A model generated the notes under the pieces. That model did no database searches. It saw only the letters and a list, made by a program, of their open reading frames with translations, and was not told the DNA's origin. From positions 124,001-188,000 of the forward strand of contig JAUCBJ010007426.1 in assembly GCA_032718475.1 (NCBI GenBank): 64,000 bases of DNA. The letters run 5' to 3'. How positions within the stretch are numbered: position 1 is the first letter of the stretch; the number at the start of each line of letters is the position of its first letter. Made by a program: the position numbers and the translations under genes. Origin of the DNA: Nemertoderma westbladi. Taxonomy: Eukaryota > Xenacoelomorpha > Nemertodermatida > Nemertodermatidae. Positions 20,401 to 29,769 of the stretch are shown here, piece after piece.

Positions 20401-22628
20401 TGAAGGATGAGTGGGATGTAGAGGTACCAGAGGACATCAAGAAACAGTGGAGCAAATGGACAGGAGACTTGGAGAGGATGGGAACATACAACATGCTGCG
20501 AGTGTATTTTCCGGACGGGAACATGACGAATCTGGACTTACATATGTTCTCCGACGCGTCGTTAGAGGCATACGGAGCGGCACTCTATTTAGTACAACGA
20601 GAGGGGCCTCACAAGCCCAGACTAGCCTTTAGCAAAGCTAAGTCAACGCCGCCAGATTCAGCATCTGTTCCCAAGTTAGAATTGACAGCTGCGAGGCTGG
20701 GAGTTAGAGCCACAGCCTACCTAGTGGATACAATTCCCAACATAGTGGAGACACACTACTGGACGGACTCCATGGTAGTGCTTGGTTGGCTACACAACGA
20801 AAAGACGAGATACCCGATATTCGTCGCAAATAGAGTGGACGAAATAAGGGCGAGCACAGAACTGGAAAGGTGGCACTACTGCCCAACAGATGAGAACCCA
20901 GCGGACTTGCTGTCGAGGGGCGTGGAACGCCACACTTTCCTGAAGAAGGAAGTATTGTGGCAACATGGGCCACAATTCCTGAGCGATAGGGAGGCCTGGC
21001 CGCCGATGAGGAAGGTGGACCCGGGCTCGGAAGTAGTATCAGAAGGAGAAGAGGGAGATTCGGAGGGAGAAGAGATATACTCCCAGATGGTGAGGGAGAT
21101 TAGGGACGTGCAACCAGGAAGGGAACTGTGCGATAACCCGACGGATAGACTCCTCAGCTACAGTTCCAGTTGGTATAAGACCAAGAAACTAGTGGCGTAC
21201 TGGAGAGCCTTTGGGAATTTCCTTGCGGGAGTCGGCAAGGACAAGAAGATCAGGACAATCATAGATCTGGAAGGAGCATCCAAGGCAATAATCCGCTATG
21301 AACAACGGAAGAACTACGGCGACGAGGTGGAACGTGTCGGCAACCAACAGCACCTCCGACGGGACAGCGAGTTGATCACGCTGTCGCCACAACTCAACAA
21401 GGATGGGATTCTAGTAATGAATTCTAGGGTGGGATATAACAACAGTATAGTCGTGCCACCGAAACCCATCATCATTCCCACAGGATCGCCTATAGTCCAC
21501 CAGATTATATGGGATTCCCATAAATCGATATTGCATGGGGGCACCAACCGAACCCTCACAGAGATAAGAAGGACCTATTGGGTCAAACAATTAAGGAAGA
21601 AGGTGAAAGCGGTAGTGGGGCAGTGCCAGACCTGCCGACGAGCGAAGAAGGAGCGAGCCGTACAGGAGATGGCGCCACTACCGTCGAGTAGGGTAAGACA
21701 GCACGACCCGCCATTTACGCATTGCGGTGTGGACATGTTCGGGCCGATAAAGATCAAAGTGATGCGACACACGGAGAAACGCTACGGTATTATCTTCGTA
21801 TGCAACAATACACGGGCGGTAGGGATAGAACTCGCCCAAGATGCAACCGCATCAGCGTTCATTAACGCCTTAGAAAGGTTTAGGGACCGCAAAGGTGGGA
21901 CGATTGCAGTGATATATAGCGACAACGGCACCAACTTTGTGGGCGCAGAGAGTGAGATGGCAGAGGCCTTAGACATCTTGGAGGGAGAAGAAGTCAGGGC
22001 GGCCATGAGGAGACGACAAGTAAAGTGGGAGAGACGGACGCCGTATGCACCACATACACTAGGATGCGTCGAAAGACTGGTGGGCAGTTCAAAACGTCTA
22101 ATGACGAAGCTGATGAACACCCACATGGTCACTGAAGACGTCTTACGGACGGTACTTGCGAAGTGCGAGGGGATCATTAATAGCAGACCGCTATATCCGG
22201 AGAATGATGACCCTGAGTCGTTAGACGTGCTGACGCCTAGCCATTTTCTGATGGAAAGGCCAGCGACCATCGATATGCGGGGTGTAGACCCAGATGACAT
22301 ACACTCCCGCCAAAGTTGGAAAGTCGCTAAAGCAATAAGCGCAGAGTATTGGAGGAGGTGGGTAGAAGAATACCTACCCACGCTCCATAAGCGAAGCAAG
22401 TGGAGGAAGCCAAACAGGGAGTTGAGAGAGGGAGATCTCGTAATCGTCACGGATGATACTATCATCAACAACCAATGGCGGTTGGCGAGAGTTGTAGGCA
22501 CCTACTCCGACGAGGACGGAAGAGTCCGATCGGTAGAAGTGCGGATAGGTGGAAAGATAGGTGCGAAGGACAGAAAAACCTACAGGAGAGCGGTAGGTAA
22601 ATGCTGTCTCTTAGAAGGAGCACCTTAG
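17418..22628 (+). CDS. BEL/Pao gag-pol polyprotein
   Basis: A 1736-aa frame. Domains in order: DUF1759-type gag (about 45-220, PVEPFKFDG ... YDIVRQYQG); zinc knuckle CSRCVKSGHKARECQEK (about 375); aspartic protease with LMLVDSGAA (about 435); reverse transcriptase (LRMVVDASAK, FTCDIEGMFNQVR, catalytic box FYVDNG near 860); RNase H with MFSDASLEAYG and HYWTDSMVVLGW; integrase with an H-H-C-C finger ending CQTCRRAK, then D in GVDMFGP, D in YSDNGTNF and E in LGCVERLV; and a C-terminal DUF5641-like part (WRKPNRELREGDLVIV). The frame is open upstream to the poly-G run, so the ATG at 17418 may not be the true start. No premature stops. Confidence 0.93.
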   Translation: MTYPSQRRSRNRTDEPHQTGETIQHPSNPLEAQAMGMATLIDALKTRIELPPVEPFKFDGSRPEEYLQFRRMYSNEILTKNLTQAECLKYLQVYTGGPAYDIVRQYQGIEGGFTTAWRALDREYGHPAKIIRQTLRGITSGGLQDNPVSIKTFANKVEKALIVLKTLDAPYELNASNNITTIAQALPSWLRNKWRKIAFSTRDKKGAEPGLEEMSNFLNYEAELITDPVYSEDSLGKGPKTDHYRPKPEHNTSNALPRLRQSLPYAATQGTASPQTSEDKTTSRDGQGNNNNMNKHNPSTSSRPNPVNKNSRDFGTNITAIRNALYKEGYDPKSKCQLHANALHKTMNCRYWQALPRQDQIDYASSNKICSRCVKSGHKARECQEKPVKFGQRRGQTMATSTVGAKKRGTVLLGVVPVRVIGEGNRSVTTLMLVDSGAAFTLVEEWVAEEIGLRTRPSRMAVTTISSKDEILEMRTGRCAIAAVAPGCDYGATIDPIQVIESININARRPTNIEVEQYKFLDDIDFSIPDVDVRKVSIIVGMDCPTAHERMQTVFGEDKQSDPVAILTPFGWTLSGPIKSKIPFRMSETSGCMFAGTMQEMGDEGAEEQLKRLLRQDFEGLKETGVGTSVEDKQALQSVEESMTCDEGRYTIGMVWKLPKIPLPDNRGMVLTRLRKLKQTLQRSPEKNEYIHKTIKKYVEKGWAVELPVDEPNTDRTYYLPLHVALDPKKGKLRMVVDASAKTDGKCLNDYLLEGPNIYNSGIEVLLRFRNGKHAFTCDIEGMFNQVRVTEEDSDSQRFLWYNGEEEPPVIPVYKMVVQNMGAKSSSFTTTMAVRDTVKGKEDRYSSRAVDMIRRGFYVDNGMESGNTVEEILETGREVRDILKGSGFNLTKFQSSSEEFIKEIEDKKPGSTMDNPTTAKGQDMAVKRTESQQKALGIVWDRKTDELKYQLSQEGADTHTKRGYVSYIARIYDPLGLASPLLVTGKQILKRVYKLKDEWDVEVPEDIKKQWSKWTGDLERMGTYNMLRVYFPDGNMTNLDLHMFSDASLEAYGAALYLVQREGPHKPRLAFSKAKSTPPDSASVPKLELTAARLGVRATAYLVDTIPNIVETHYWTDSMVVLGWLHNEKTRYPIFVANRVDEIRASTELERWHYCPTDENPADLLSRGVERHTFLKKEVLWQHGPQFLSDREAWPPMRKVDPGSEVVSEGEEGDSEGEEIYSQMVREIRDVQPGRELCDNPTDRLLSYSSSWYKTKKLVAYWRAFGNFLAGVGKDKKIRTIIDLEGASKAIIRYEQRKNYGDEVERVGNQQHLRRDSELITLSPQLNKDGILVMNSRVGYNNSIVVPPKPIIIPTGSPIVHQIIWDSHKSILHGGTNRTLTEIRRTYWVKQLRKKVKAVVGQCQTCRRAKKERAVQEMAPLPSSRVRQHDPPFTHCGVDMFGPIKIKVMRHTEKRYGIIFVCNNTRAVGIELAQDATASAFINALERFRDRKGGTIAVIYSDNGTNFVGAESEMAEALDILEGEEVRAAMRRRQVKWERRTPYAPHTLGCVERLVGSSKRLMTKLMNTHMVTEDVLRTVLAKCEGIINSRPLYPENDDPESLDVLTPSHFLMERPATIDMRGVDPDDIHSRQSWKVAKAISAEYWRRWVEEYLPTLHKRSKWRKPNRELREGDLVIVTDDTIINNQWRLARVVGTYSDEDGRVRSVEVRIGGKIGAKDRKTYRRAVGKCCLLEGAP

Positions 22629-22734
22629 AGCGGAGTTAGTGTGGAGTTTAGTCGTCCAAGTTTTGGACTGAGGGGGGTGGGATTGAGGGCGAGACGCCCT
22701 TCCCACACAAATAAAATAAAATAAAATAAAAATA
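22629..22734. other. Short pol 3' flank
   Basis: Contains a TAAAA-type simple repeat (22707-22733) before the minisatellite. No gene. Confidence 0.5.
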
Positions 22735-23460
22735 ATAGTTAGTTAGTTAGTAGGTACGTAGTACCTAGAGTTAGTTAGTTAGTAGGTACGTAGTACCTAG
22801 AGTTAGTTAGTTAGTAGGTACGTAGTACCTAGAGTTAGTTAGTTAGTAGGTACGTAGTACCGATAGTTAGAGAGTTAGAGGGTACGTGGTACCAATAGTA
22901 AGAGAGTTAGTGGGTACGTAGTACCTAGTTAGAGTTAGAGTTAGTAGGTACGTAGTACCGATAGTAAGAGAGTTAGTAGGCACGTAGTACCTAATTAGAG
23001 TTAGAGTTAGAGGGTACGTAGTACCGGTAGTTAGAGAGTTAGTAGGTACGTAGTACCTAGAGTTAGTTAGTAGGTACGTAGTACCGACAGTTAGAGAGTT
23101 AGTAGGTACGTAGTACCTAGTTAGAGTTAGAGTTAGAGGGTACGTAGTACCGATAGTTAGAGAGTTAGTAGGTACGTAGTACCTAGAGTTAGTTAGTAGG
23201 TACGTAGTACCGACAGTTAGAGAGTTAGTAGGTACGTAGTACCTAGTTAGAGTTAGAGTTAGAGGGTACGTAGTACCGATAGTTAGAGAGTTAGTAGGTA
23301 CGTAGTACCTAGTTAGAGTTAGAGTTAGAGGGTACGTAGTACCAATAGTTAGTTAGAGTTAGTAGGTACGTAGTACCTAGTTAGAGTTAGAGTTAGTAGG
23401 TATGTGGTACCTAGTTAGAGTTAGAGTTAGGGGGTATGTAGTACCATTAGTTAGAGAGGG
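22735..23460. repeat. Minisatellite with about 22 copies of a GGTAC-GTA-GTACC core
   Basis: Units of about 30-45 bp consist of GTTAGAGTTAG-type runs around the core GGTACGTAGTACC or one-base variants. The core is a 5-bp inverted repeat around GTA. I counted 22 cores. It lies inside the BEL element, between pol and the third ORF. No coding frame is supported. Confidence 0.93.
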
Positions 23461-23959
23461 AGAGTGAGAGATAAAAGGGGTAAAATAGGATATAGATATC
23501 AATTAGCAGTAAGTAGAGTTAGTAGCGAGAGGGGGGCATATGAGTGCAGCTGGATAAATCGTGTGGCCACACGACGCATACTGCTGTACTGCATAGGCCC
23601 ACTGAGTAGGCCAGAATATGGATCAGAGAGAGAATAGAATAAATCCATAGGCAGTAGTAAGTAGTAGGACAGTAGAATCAAAGCAAAATAAATAAATAAA
23701 TAGAATAGGGCTAAAAATCGAAAAATAGTGGTAACACAAGGAAAGTCGTTCTAGAACATAATAAAAGTAACGGACGGAAATTGTAAATTAGGCTGATTTA
23801 CTAGCTCCGAAATTAATTAGATTAAATTAAGCTTGAAAGGCGCAGTTAAGTAGAAAAGTAGGCCATTATCGAACTGTACGAAACATCTTAATACATCACT
23901 CATCTGTATTGCGCCTTGGTAAGGCACCACCCTACAGGTGAGCGAGTGTAGTGTTCGGA
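23461..23959. other. Leader of the third BEL ORF
   Basis: Purine-rich, then AT-rich sequence without a supported gene. Could hold the splice acceptor or promoter for the third ORF; no site was assigned with confidence. Confidence 0.35.
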
Positions 23960-25714
23960 ATGGCGAGTAAGCTGATCAGGAAGAGAAAGGCGGAGTCAGG
24001 AGGAAAAGAAATATTGGTGGATTTCACCGAAAGACACCCGGAGGAGAAGACGAGAGGATACTACGAGAGGTTGGAAAGGGGTCACGCGGCACGAGCGCTG
24101 CAGGATCACTTCCGGGAGGCGCACGAACAGCGGTTGGTCGGGACCTACGGGACGCCGTCGCTGGACAACGCGATCTTCCACGGTCTGGTAGACCACCCGG
24201 GGCTGAAGGGCGAGTCGGTGTACTACAACAGCCGACATCTGGTAGATGGGGAGACGGATACACCGTATCAGAGATGGGAGCAGCTAGAGATGGATAGACG
24301 GGAAGCAAAGCGACTGGAAGAAGTCGCTAGACGGGAGAGGATAGAAGCAGAGGAGAGGGAAGAGGAGGCCAGGACACAGAGTTATGGCTTCGAGGAACAG
24401 GCGGGTCTAGACGAGCTTCATTGGACTTCGTCAGGGAGTTCGGGGGAGTCTCTAGGACGAGAATTGGGATGGACGGTGGGATCGCCGAAACAGTCGACGT
24501 CGGGGTTGCACGCGATGCCCATACCAGCGGGCGCCGAGGGCGACCAACCGCCAAGGAAGTTAAGGGAGCTAGAGGGATGGAGAGCTACGGGCGAGAGCCA
24601 AGGCGGGAAGGGACATAGTGGATCCATCGGGATACCGGGATTGGAGACACTACCAGAAGAGGAGGACGACGACGACGAGTTCGGAGAGATGCCGCCCATC
24701 GAAAGGATAGGCCACTCGGACACGGACTGGGTTGGCGGAAGGGTGGTGACAGCCAGTGGGGCAAGGGCCTTCTGGAACAGATCCGGCAAGCGGACCTGGG
24801 TGCACGAGGGGCCGGCGATGGATTTCGCGGGGAGCACCATCAGGTTGGGCGAGCAACCGGGAACGGCACCACGGATAGTATTCGGGGAGACGATGCCCGA
24901 AAGGGGCGGAGAGATAGACGTAAACAGGGAGAGCAACGTAGAGAAGTTCACCTACCAGCGACTCCATAGACCGCGGAGATCGCTTGGAACGAAAGACGAG
25001 GTGGGACGGGAGACATTGGTACTCGGCTGCGACTACTGTGGGAGACAGACCCATCGGGAAAGCAGCTGCCTATACCGGTTCCAATGGGGAACCTTTTGTC
25101 TCTATTGTAGAGAACCAAGTCACAGGATGGGGGCGTGTCCACGGTTGCATAACCGATGTCCAAAGTGCCACTTTCGGGGACACTACGGACGCGAGTGCGA
25201 CTGGATGAGCGACGAGGAGAAGTTCACGAGGTTCGAGGAGTGGGCCGACGTCGGGGCCATGACGCGCCAGCGCATGAAGGCCCAAGAGTTCAAGTGGGGT
25301 TTCTTCCTCATAAACCAGGAGACCCACATGGAAATCATAAAGCGAAGGTTACCGTTTACCTATCAAGAGGTAGCTACGGCGGCATCGTTCGCCGGAGTTA
25401 TGAACACACAACGGTACCTGGACAGGTGGACACCAGAGAACCGGAGGGAGTTTAGGGATTTCTTGGCGGAACACGTACCAAAGGCAATGAAGATGATCCT
25501 ATGGGACGCCACACGAGGGAAACAACCAGGCCATTCTGAGGGGCCACCGGCGAAGCGGTATCGGGCTTTAATAACACCAGCGCCCAAGGAGCCGACGACC
25601 GGGATCAGCAAGGAAGTGGCAGCGAAGGTCCGGAAACAGAAAGCGGATGATGCCAGAGGAGCGGTGATAACCAAGAAACGGGCCAGGGAAGAGGACGTGA
25701 GGAGGAACAGATAA
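23960..25714 (+). CDS. BEL third ORF: CCHC zinc-knuckle protein after pol
   Basis: A 584-aa frame starting MASKLIRKRK (the upstream GTG is less likely). It lies where an envelope gene sits in some retroelements, but no signal peptide or transmembrane span is visible. The first half is charged and predicted disordered, with an acidic patch (EEEDDDDEFGE, about 235). Around 355-420 are three cysteine/histidine knuckles: CDYCGRQTHRESSC, CLYCREPSHRMGAC and CPKCHFRGHYGREC. The C-terminal part is helical-looking and basic (KKRAREEDVRRNR). Nucleic-acid binding is likely, so it may act like a separate nucleocapsid. I do not know a named family for it. The frame is intact and its GC-rich composition matches the rest of the BEL element. 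Confidence 0.75.
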   Translation: MASKLIRKRKAESGGKEILVDFTERHPEEKTRGYYERLERGHAARALQDHFREAHEQRLVGTYGTPSLDNAIFHGLVDHPGLKGESVYYNSRHLVDGETDTPYQRWEQLEMDRREAKRLEEVARRERIEAEEREEEARTQSYGFEEQAGLDELHWTSSGSSGESLGRELGWTVGSPKQSTSGLHAMPIPAGAEGDQPPRKLRELEGWRATGESQGGKGHSGSIGIPGLETLPEEEDDDDEFGEMPPIERIGHSDTDWVGGRVVTASGARAFWNRSGKRTWVHEGPAMDFAGSTIRLGEQPGTAPRIVFGETMPERGGEIDVNRESNVEKFTYQRLHRPRRSLGTKDEVGRETLVLGCDYCGRQTHRESSCLYRFQWGTFCLYCREPSHRMGACPRLHNRCPKCHFRGHYGRECDWMSDEEKFTRFEEWADVGAMTRQRMKAQEFKWGFFLINQETHMEIIKRRLPFTYQEVATAASFAGVMNTQRYLDRWTPENRREFRDFLAEHVPKAMKMILWDATRGKQPGHSEGPPAKRYRALITPAPKEPTTGISKEVAAKVRKQKADDARGAVITKKRAREEDVRRNR

Positions 25715-26421
25715 GTTCCCGGAGACGAGGGAATGAGACTGAGACTGGGAAGTGGTGCGCCTGGAAGGCGCCGCATGTAACGTACGAACTATTAAGTATA
25801 AATTTAATTAATGCAAATAACCATATAAGTGCAATTCGTATGTACGTACGTAGTGATTAGCAGTAAAATACATACGTTTGGAGTAAGTACTATAGTCATA
25901 CAACCTTTCTCAATTAGCTACTGGGACTGGGGGACAACAGACTATGGCACTATGGACGAGACAACTGACAATTTCACGCTTCTTGAGTGCGACGGCACGG
26001 GAGGGGAGGGAGGTTCGTCAGGAGAGATAAAATAGTCAAAGTGAGGTTGAGGATCGAAGTGATAGAGTGAAGTGCGGAGAGAGTGCGAACGCAATTCTAG
26101 TGTGGGGGGGGGGAGAATAAGAGGCTGAGTGAGGGACGAGGAGGTCCGGGGGTATGAGAGAGTTAGGGTGAGAGTGAAGGTGAGATAGGGCAAAAATGTT
26201 GGGGAAACAAAAGTTGCGTGGGAGGTGAGCGCGACCGGCCCGACATGAGACGCCAGGCACACAGGGTAGCGATATCATACCCATAGGGGGCGGCCTGGAA
26301 AGCCGACCCCGAGAGAAAAGAATTCCACTCCACACCCGATACTAGATCGGGATCCAGCGGGATTGTAGCGCACTTTTTTGGTTGATGCTATCTTCTTACC
26401 GGGAAGATAGCATGGGGGGAG
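25715..26421. other. BEL 3' untranslated region
   Basis: No coding frame supported on either strand; the short frames are shadows. Ends with the purine tract immediately before the 3' LTR. A short inverted repeat (CTATCTTC ... GAAGATAG) lies at about 26388-26411. Confidence 0.5.
26413..26421 (+). promoter_or_regulatory. Probable polypurine tract
   Basis: TGGGGGGAG abuts the TG that begins the 3' LTR, the expected place for plus-strand priming. Confidence 0.6.
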
Positions 26422-26959
26422 TGTTAGCTTATTCAATCCCGCCAACACCCCATAAAGTTATAAGCCGATAAGCAATATTGGGAGCCACGAGATTGGGCAA
26501 TTAACCAACTCGTGCCATCCCAATGAGAGTGGGAAGGAAGCACACAATAGAGGGTCAGGGGCCAAACCCCTAACCCAAGGAGAACAGGTGGAGTGAACGG
26601 GAATACTCCACGGGGCGCCAACAAGGGTATTAACCAATCAGAGGGGGGAATGGCATCGATTGAGTAGCAGTAAGGCCACCGTGCAATATAACCAATAACC
26701 TATTAATCAGTGATTCAGTTATCTCAGTGCAGCAGTGCTAGCGTAGGGTACAGCCAATTAGTTTAGTTAGGGGATCACGGGACTTTAGTTACCGTATCCC
26801 GCCTACCGTATAATTCACAATATATCTATATCCTATAACCTATTATTATACACCGAACTTCAGAACTCAGTTATCTTTATTTCACTCTTATACACGGCGG
26901 GGACGCGTGGACTAAATACCACATTGGATAAATCGGGAACCCTCCTGGATCCCGTCACA
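26422..26959 (+). repeat. BEL 3' LTR
   Basis: Same length as the 5' LTR (538 bp), TG...CA, near-identical. Followed by the second copy of GACCT. Confidence 0.95.
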
Positions 26960-27397
26960 GACCTTGATATGTTTCCAGTGGGTGGTCACTATTTGGGTGC
27001 GTTTCCAGCTAATAAATTACCTAAATTAGATAATAATAAGCAGCAGGATTATGGTTTGATAGTAAATACTGATAAACAGCATCTGCCTGGGATTCATTGG
27101 ATCGCGATATATATACGAGATAATGAGGCTGAAGTATTTGACTCGTTTGGACCAAAATATCCAAACAGATGCATCGAAAAATGGCTTGAGAAAAATTCCG
27201 CAAGGTGGCGTACTACACGCAAACAATTTCAAGACCCCAGGAGGACCACATGCGGTCTGTACTGTCTCTATTATTTGGTAAATTGTATTCACACAATCTA
27301 TCCAATGAGAGCGTTTACAAATAATGTGGAAATCAATGAAATTATATTATATAAATGGCTTGTTAATTATTATAAATTAAACCAACAAACTTTGTAA
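26960..27397 (+). pseudogene. Polinton adenain-type cysteine protease, body of split gene
   Basis: Adenovirus-protease-like (C5/Ulp1-related) enzyme expected to mature capsid proteins. Visible catalytic elements: His in GIHWIAIYI, the acidic residue in EVFDSFG, and Cys in TTCGLYCLYYLVN. The frame runs without stops to 27397 and into the LTR upstream, but its own start codon lies at 13436, beyond the BEL insertion. All catalytic residues lie on this side, so the core is intact but cut off from its start and promoter. The next gene follows after 31 bp. Confidence 0.88.
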
Positions 27398-27428
27398 TTA
27401 ATTATTTAACTTTTGTTTATCAGATAAA

Positions 27429-28019
27429 ATGGATAATATTATTTTTGTTGATTTTCAATATTATAAGATAGACAATAAAGAGTATCCGGTAGTATTTAAA
27501 GAATTTGCAATATACGATTCTAATTACACCAAAACTAATGTAAAGTCGTTTTTAATTAAAGGTCCGTCTAATATTAAGTTATCAGCTTTAGATGCAGCTC
27601 ACGTAAACAATTTACGAGATATGGGTTCTCACTTGCCCTGGGACTATGGGGACATTTCTCAAGATGACTTTATAAAATATATGAAGAGACATTTAAAATA
27701 TAAAAAAAACATTCATGTATTTGGGTTGATGAAGCGGGCAATATTAGTTTCCCAACTCGATGTTCTCGAACCAAATTCGGTGGAGAAATTGGGAATATAT
27801 AAGCAATATCACGATTATTTAACACCTTGTCGATTTCACGACCGAATCACTACAGTATGCACGTTCCACTTAAACATAAGGGATAACTGTCTGCGATACT
27901 GCTCAGCAAAACGTGTTGGTTGGTTTGAGGCTCTACACTTTTTCATGAGAAAGCGTTTAACTGCGGCTGATGATGATGATAAACAGAAAGAAATAACTGC
28001 GGTGGAAGATGTACTGTAG
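27429..28019 (+). CDS. Unknown 196-aa Polinton protein
   Basis: Starts MDNIIFVDFQYYKIDNKEYP. I recall proteins with this FVDFQ ... VFKEFAIYD opening in animal genomes as unnamed, element-associated proteins. The D and E of these blocks, and the late H/C-rich region (CRFHDRITTVC ... CLRYCSAKRVGW), could belong to a DnaQ-like exonuclease fold, but that is a weak suggestion. It is the last rightward gene, directly after the protease. Acidic C-terminal tail with DDDD. The frame is intact. Confidence 0.6.
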   Translation: MDNIIFVDFQYYKIDNKEYPVVFKEFAIYDSNYTKTNVKSFLIKGPSNIKLSALDAAHVNNLRDMGSHLPWDYGDISQDDFIKYMKRHLKYKKNIHVFGLMKRAILVSQLDVLEPNSVEKLGIYKQYHDYLTPCRFHDRITTVCTFHLNIRDNCLRYCSAKRVGWFEALHFFMRKRLTAADDDDKQKEITAVEDVL

Positions 28020-29014
28020 GTTTACTCTAAGCATATAATGTAATGTAATGTGATGGGATAATATAATTGTTTTAATGTCAATAAAAATAATAAAAACATT
28101 AAAATCTATTTTTTTATATCTCAGTTTACACACACACACCCTGCACCTACCGGTAGCCGGCGGTTGTATCAGAGTTTAACTGTAGAACGACAGAATGGCC
28201 CCCGACAGCAACCACAGAGCTTTAGCGTTACCGGTACCGTAGTTACTAATAATAAAATTAAATTAAGTTGAGATGCGGGGTTTGTGAATACAGCAATAGA
28301 GGAGGCCTACCTAACAATAGGGCTACTGGTACCGGCACGGTAGCACTCTTGTACCTGTATACTTGGATAGCGTAAGAGCATGCCGGTTTTTTGATTTAAG
28401 GATTAGGCTATTACACTTGAATGCTTCCAATTTTCTGTTTACAACTTTAATTGGTCTAATCTACATTACTGCGTGCTACTGTTGCATAGGTAAGCCTATA
28501 CAGCTATAGTTAACTTTATGCGGGGCCCTTTTTCGTATGTTGACCCAATATGGTTTACGGATAGGTAAGGTACACCTTCATTCAGTTAGGCATATAGGCC
28601 TAATGACTACACCTCAACTGAAAGCTGAATACCTCACAGACACAATAGGTGTAGTTAGGTACCGGTAGCGCTATTGGACCTATAAAATCCCCTCGCACTC
28701 TCTGTTACTAACTTTCAACATTCACTTTATGTTGTATGCTATACCATTAACTTTTAGTCAGGAACCCCATCATTCAACCAGTCATATAATGGCTCCACGC
28801 GGATACAATAGGTATGGCCCGCAGTATACCTAACTAAGCCTATATAAAATCCACTCCATTCTCTGTTACTAACATTCACTCTATGTTGACGGGTGGGACT
28901 ATATAAAACATAGTTAATTTATTTATGTTTAATAAATTTATAACAATAACTGATAGGCCTAACAATAACAATAACAACAACCCTAAATTTATTACTGTAT
29001 TAGGTCTATACTTT
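28020..29014. other. Gene-free centre between the convergent Polinton gene blocks
   Basis: No supported coding frame. Several ACCGGTAC-type words occur. A block with a TATA(T)AAAAT box followed by CTCTGTTACTAAC and CACT-TATGTTG occurs twice, at about 28679-28734 and 28839-28885. Transcription from both blocks should end in or near this region. Confidence 0.45.
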
Positions 29015-29401
29015 TTATAGTCCTATATGTGAGTCCTCCTGTAGAGTTTCCTCCATTACCGGTCTTTGCGTTGGTATATTGAAGTGAAGTGTGTCATCTC
29101 TATCATTCTCCCAATTTTCGTTAGAAGCTGAGCTTCCCGATATTCGCGATGGTTGTATCTTTATAACTAGCGAGAAATCTTTTGAAATTTCAACGGTTGT
29201 TGGGGATAAAGGTAGACCATCTACCTGTACTTGACCAACTTCATATTCTATCGAAGTGAATCCAATCTCGAATTTTTTGTTAATATATCGTAACTCCATC
29301 TCAGCAATATTTGATGCAGTGAGATACGTTTCATCGCATGATTGTAATTCGATTTTTATACTACTTTTCAACTCACGGTTATTGAAAAAGGCGAATGTCA
29401 T
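29015..29401 (-). CDS. 128-aa Polinton protein, short relative of the 354-aa gene
   Basis: Not recognised as a named family. Its middle (MELRYINKKFEIGF, then VQVDGLPL) resembles the later part of the protein at 34891-35955 (IELHYMNDKAHISF, then AHVDGFVL). The two may be paralogues, this one having lost or not shown its N-terminal part. Terminal gene of the leftward block. Confidence 0.5.
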   Translation of the reverse strand: MTFAFFNNRELKSSIKIELQSCDETYLTASNIAEMELRYINKKFEIGFTSIEYEVGQVQVDGLPLSPTTVEISKDFSLVIKIQPSRISGSSASNENWENDRDDTLHFNIPTQRPVMEETLQEDSHIGL

Positions 29402-29415
29402 CTTCGAGTTGACAG

Positions 29416-29769
29416 TTAAGGTAAGTTGTCGTTGTCGTCGTCGTCGTCGTAACTAGGTACCGGTACTAGAAAGAGTATCTTTAAATTGAATAGGTACCGT
29501 AAGCCTACTGATATTTTTTTTTTCTTTTGTTTAACAAAATTATAGTTCACACTGTCAGAAAAATTGAGTTTATATATATTTTTGTAGAGGGTCGCAGATG
29601 TGTACATTACAAAATTCTCATAGTTAACAAAATGCATAACATAAACCTTTCCCATGCGGATTAGCGATATATGCTCTGATCGTTGTTCTATTCTGAATGT
29701 AGGGAGATGCATAGCGGATGTTTTAATGATATGTACCGGTATACAGACTAGTAACAGATAGGATGGCAT
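29416..29769 (-). CDS. Doubtful 117-aa open frame
   Basis: Lies directly upstream (minus sense) of the 128-aa gene and could be its separated N-terminal part, but there is no visible homology. Its C-terminus is a DDDDDNDN run produced by a (TCG)n-type repeat, and no good splice sites were found. Listed only because it is the sole open frame in this gap. Confidence 0.2.
   Translation of the reverse strand: MPSYLLLVCIPVHIIKTSAMHLPTFRIEQRSEHISLIRMGKVYVMHFVNYENFVMYTSATLYKNIYKLNFSDSVNYNFVKQKKKKISVGLRYLFNLKILFLVPVPSYDDDDDNDNLP

Larger units (their letters stand above)
13456..26959 (+). mobile_element. BEL/Pao LTR retrotransposon nested in the Polinton
   Basis: Flanked by 538-bp direct LTRs beginning TGTTAG and ending CA, with the 5-bp duplication GACCT on both sides. 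The polyprotein order is gag (DUF1759-like), aspartic protease, reverse transcriptase, RNase H, integrase, which is BEL/Pao order. At 13.5 kb it is large for the group, because it carries a long N-terminal coding region and a third ORF after pol plus a minisatellite. Coding DNA is more GC-rich than the surrounding Polinton. A purine run (GGGGGGAG) directly precedes the 3' LTR and is the likely polypurine tract. I could not identify a standard TGG-starting primer-binding site after the 5' LTR. Confidence 0.95.

Noticed and set aside
23960-25714. Envelope protein as identity of the third BEL ORF
   Set aside because: No signal peptide, no transmembrane segment and no fusion-peptide-like stretch; zinc knuckles point to nucleic-acid binding.
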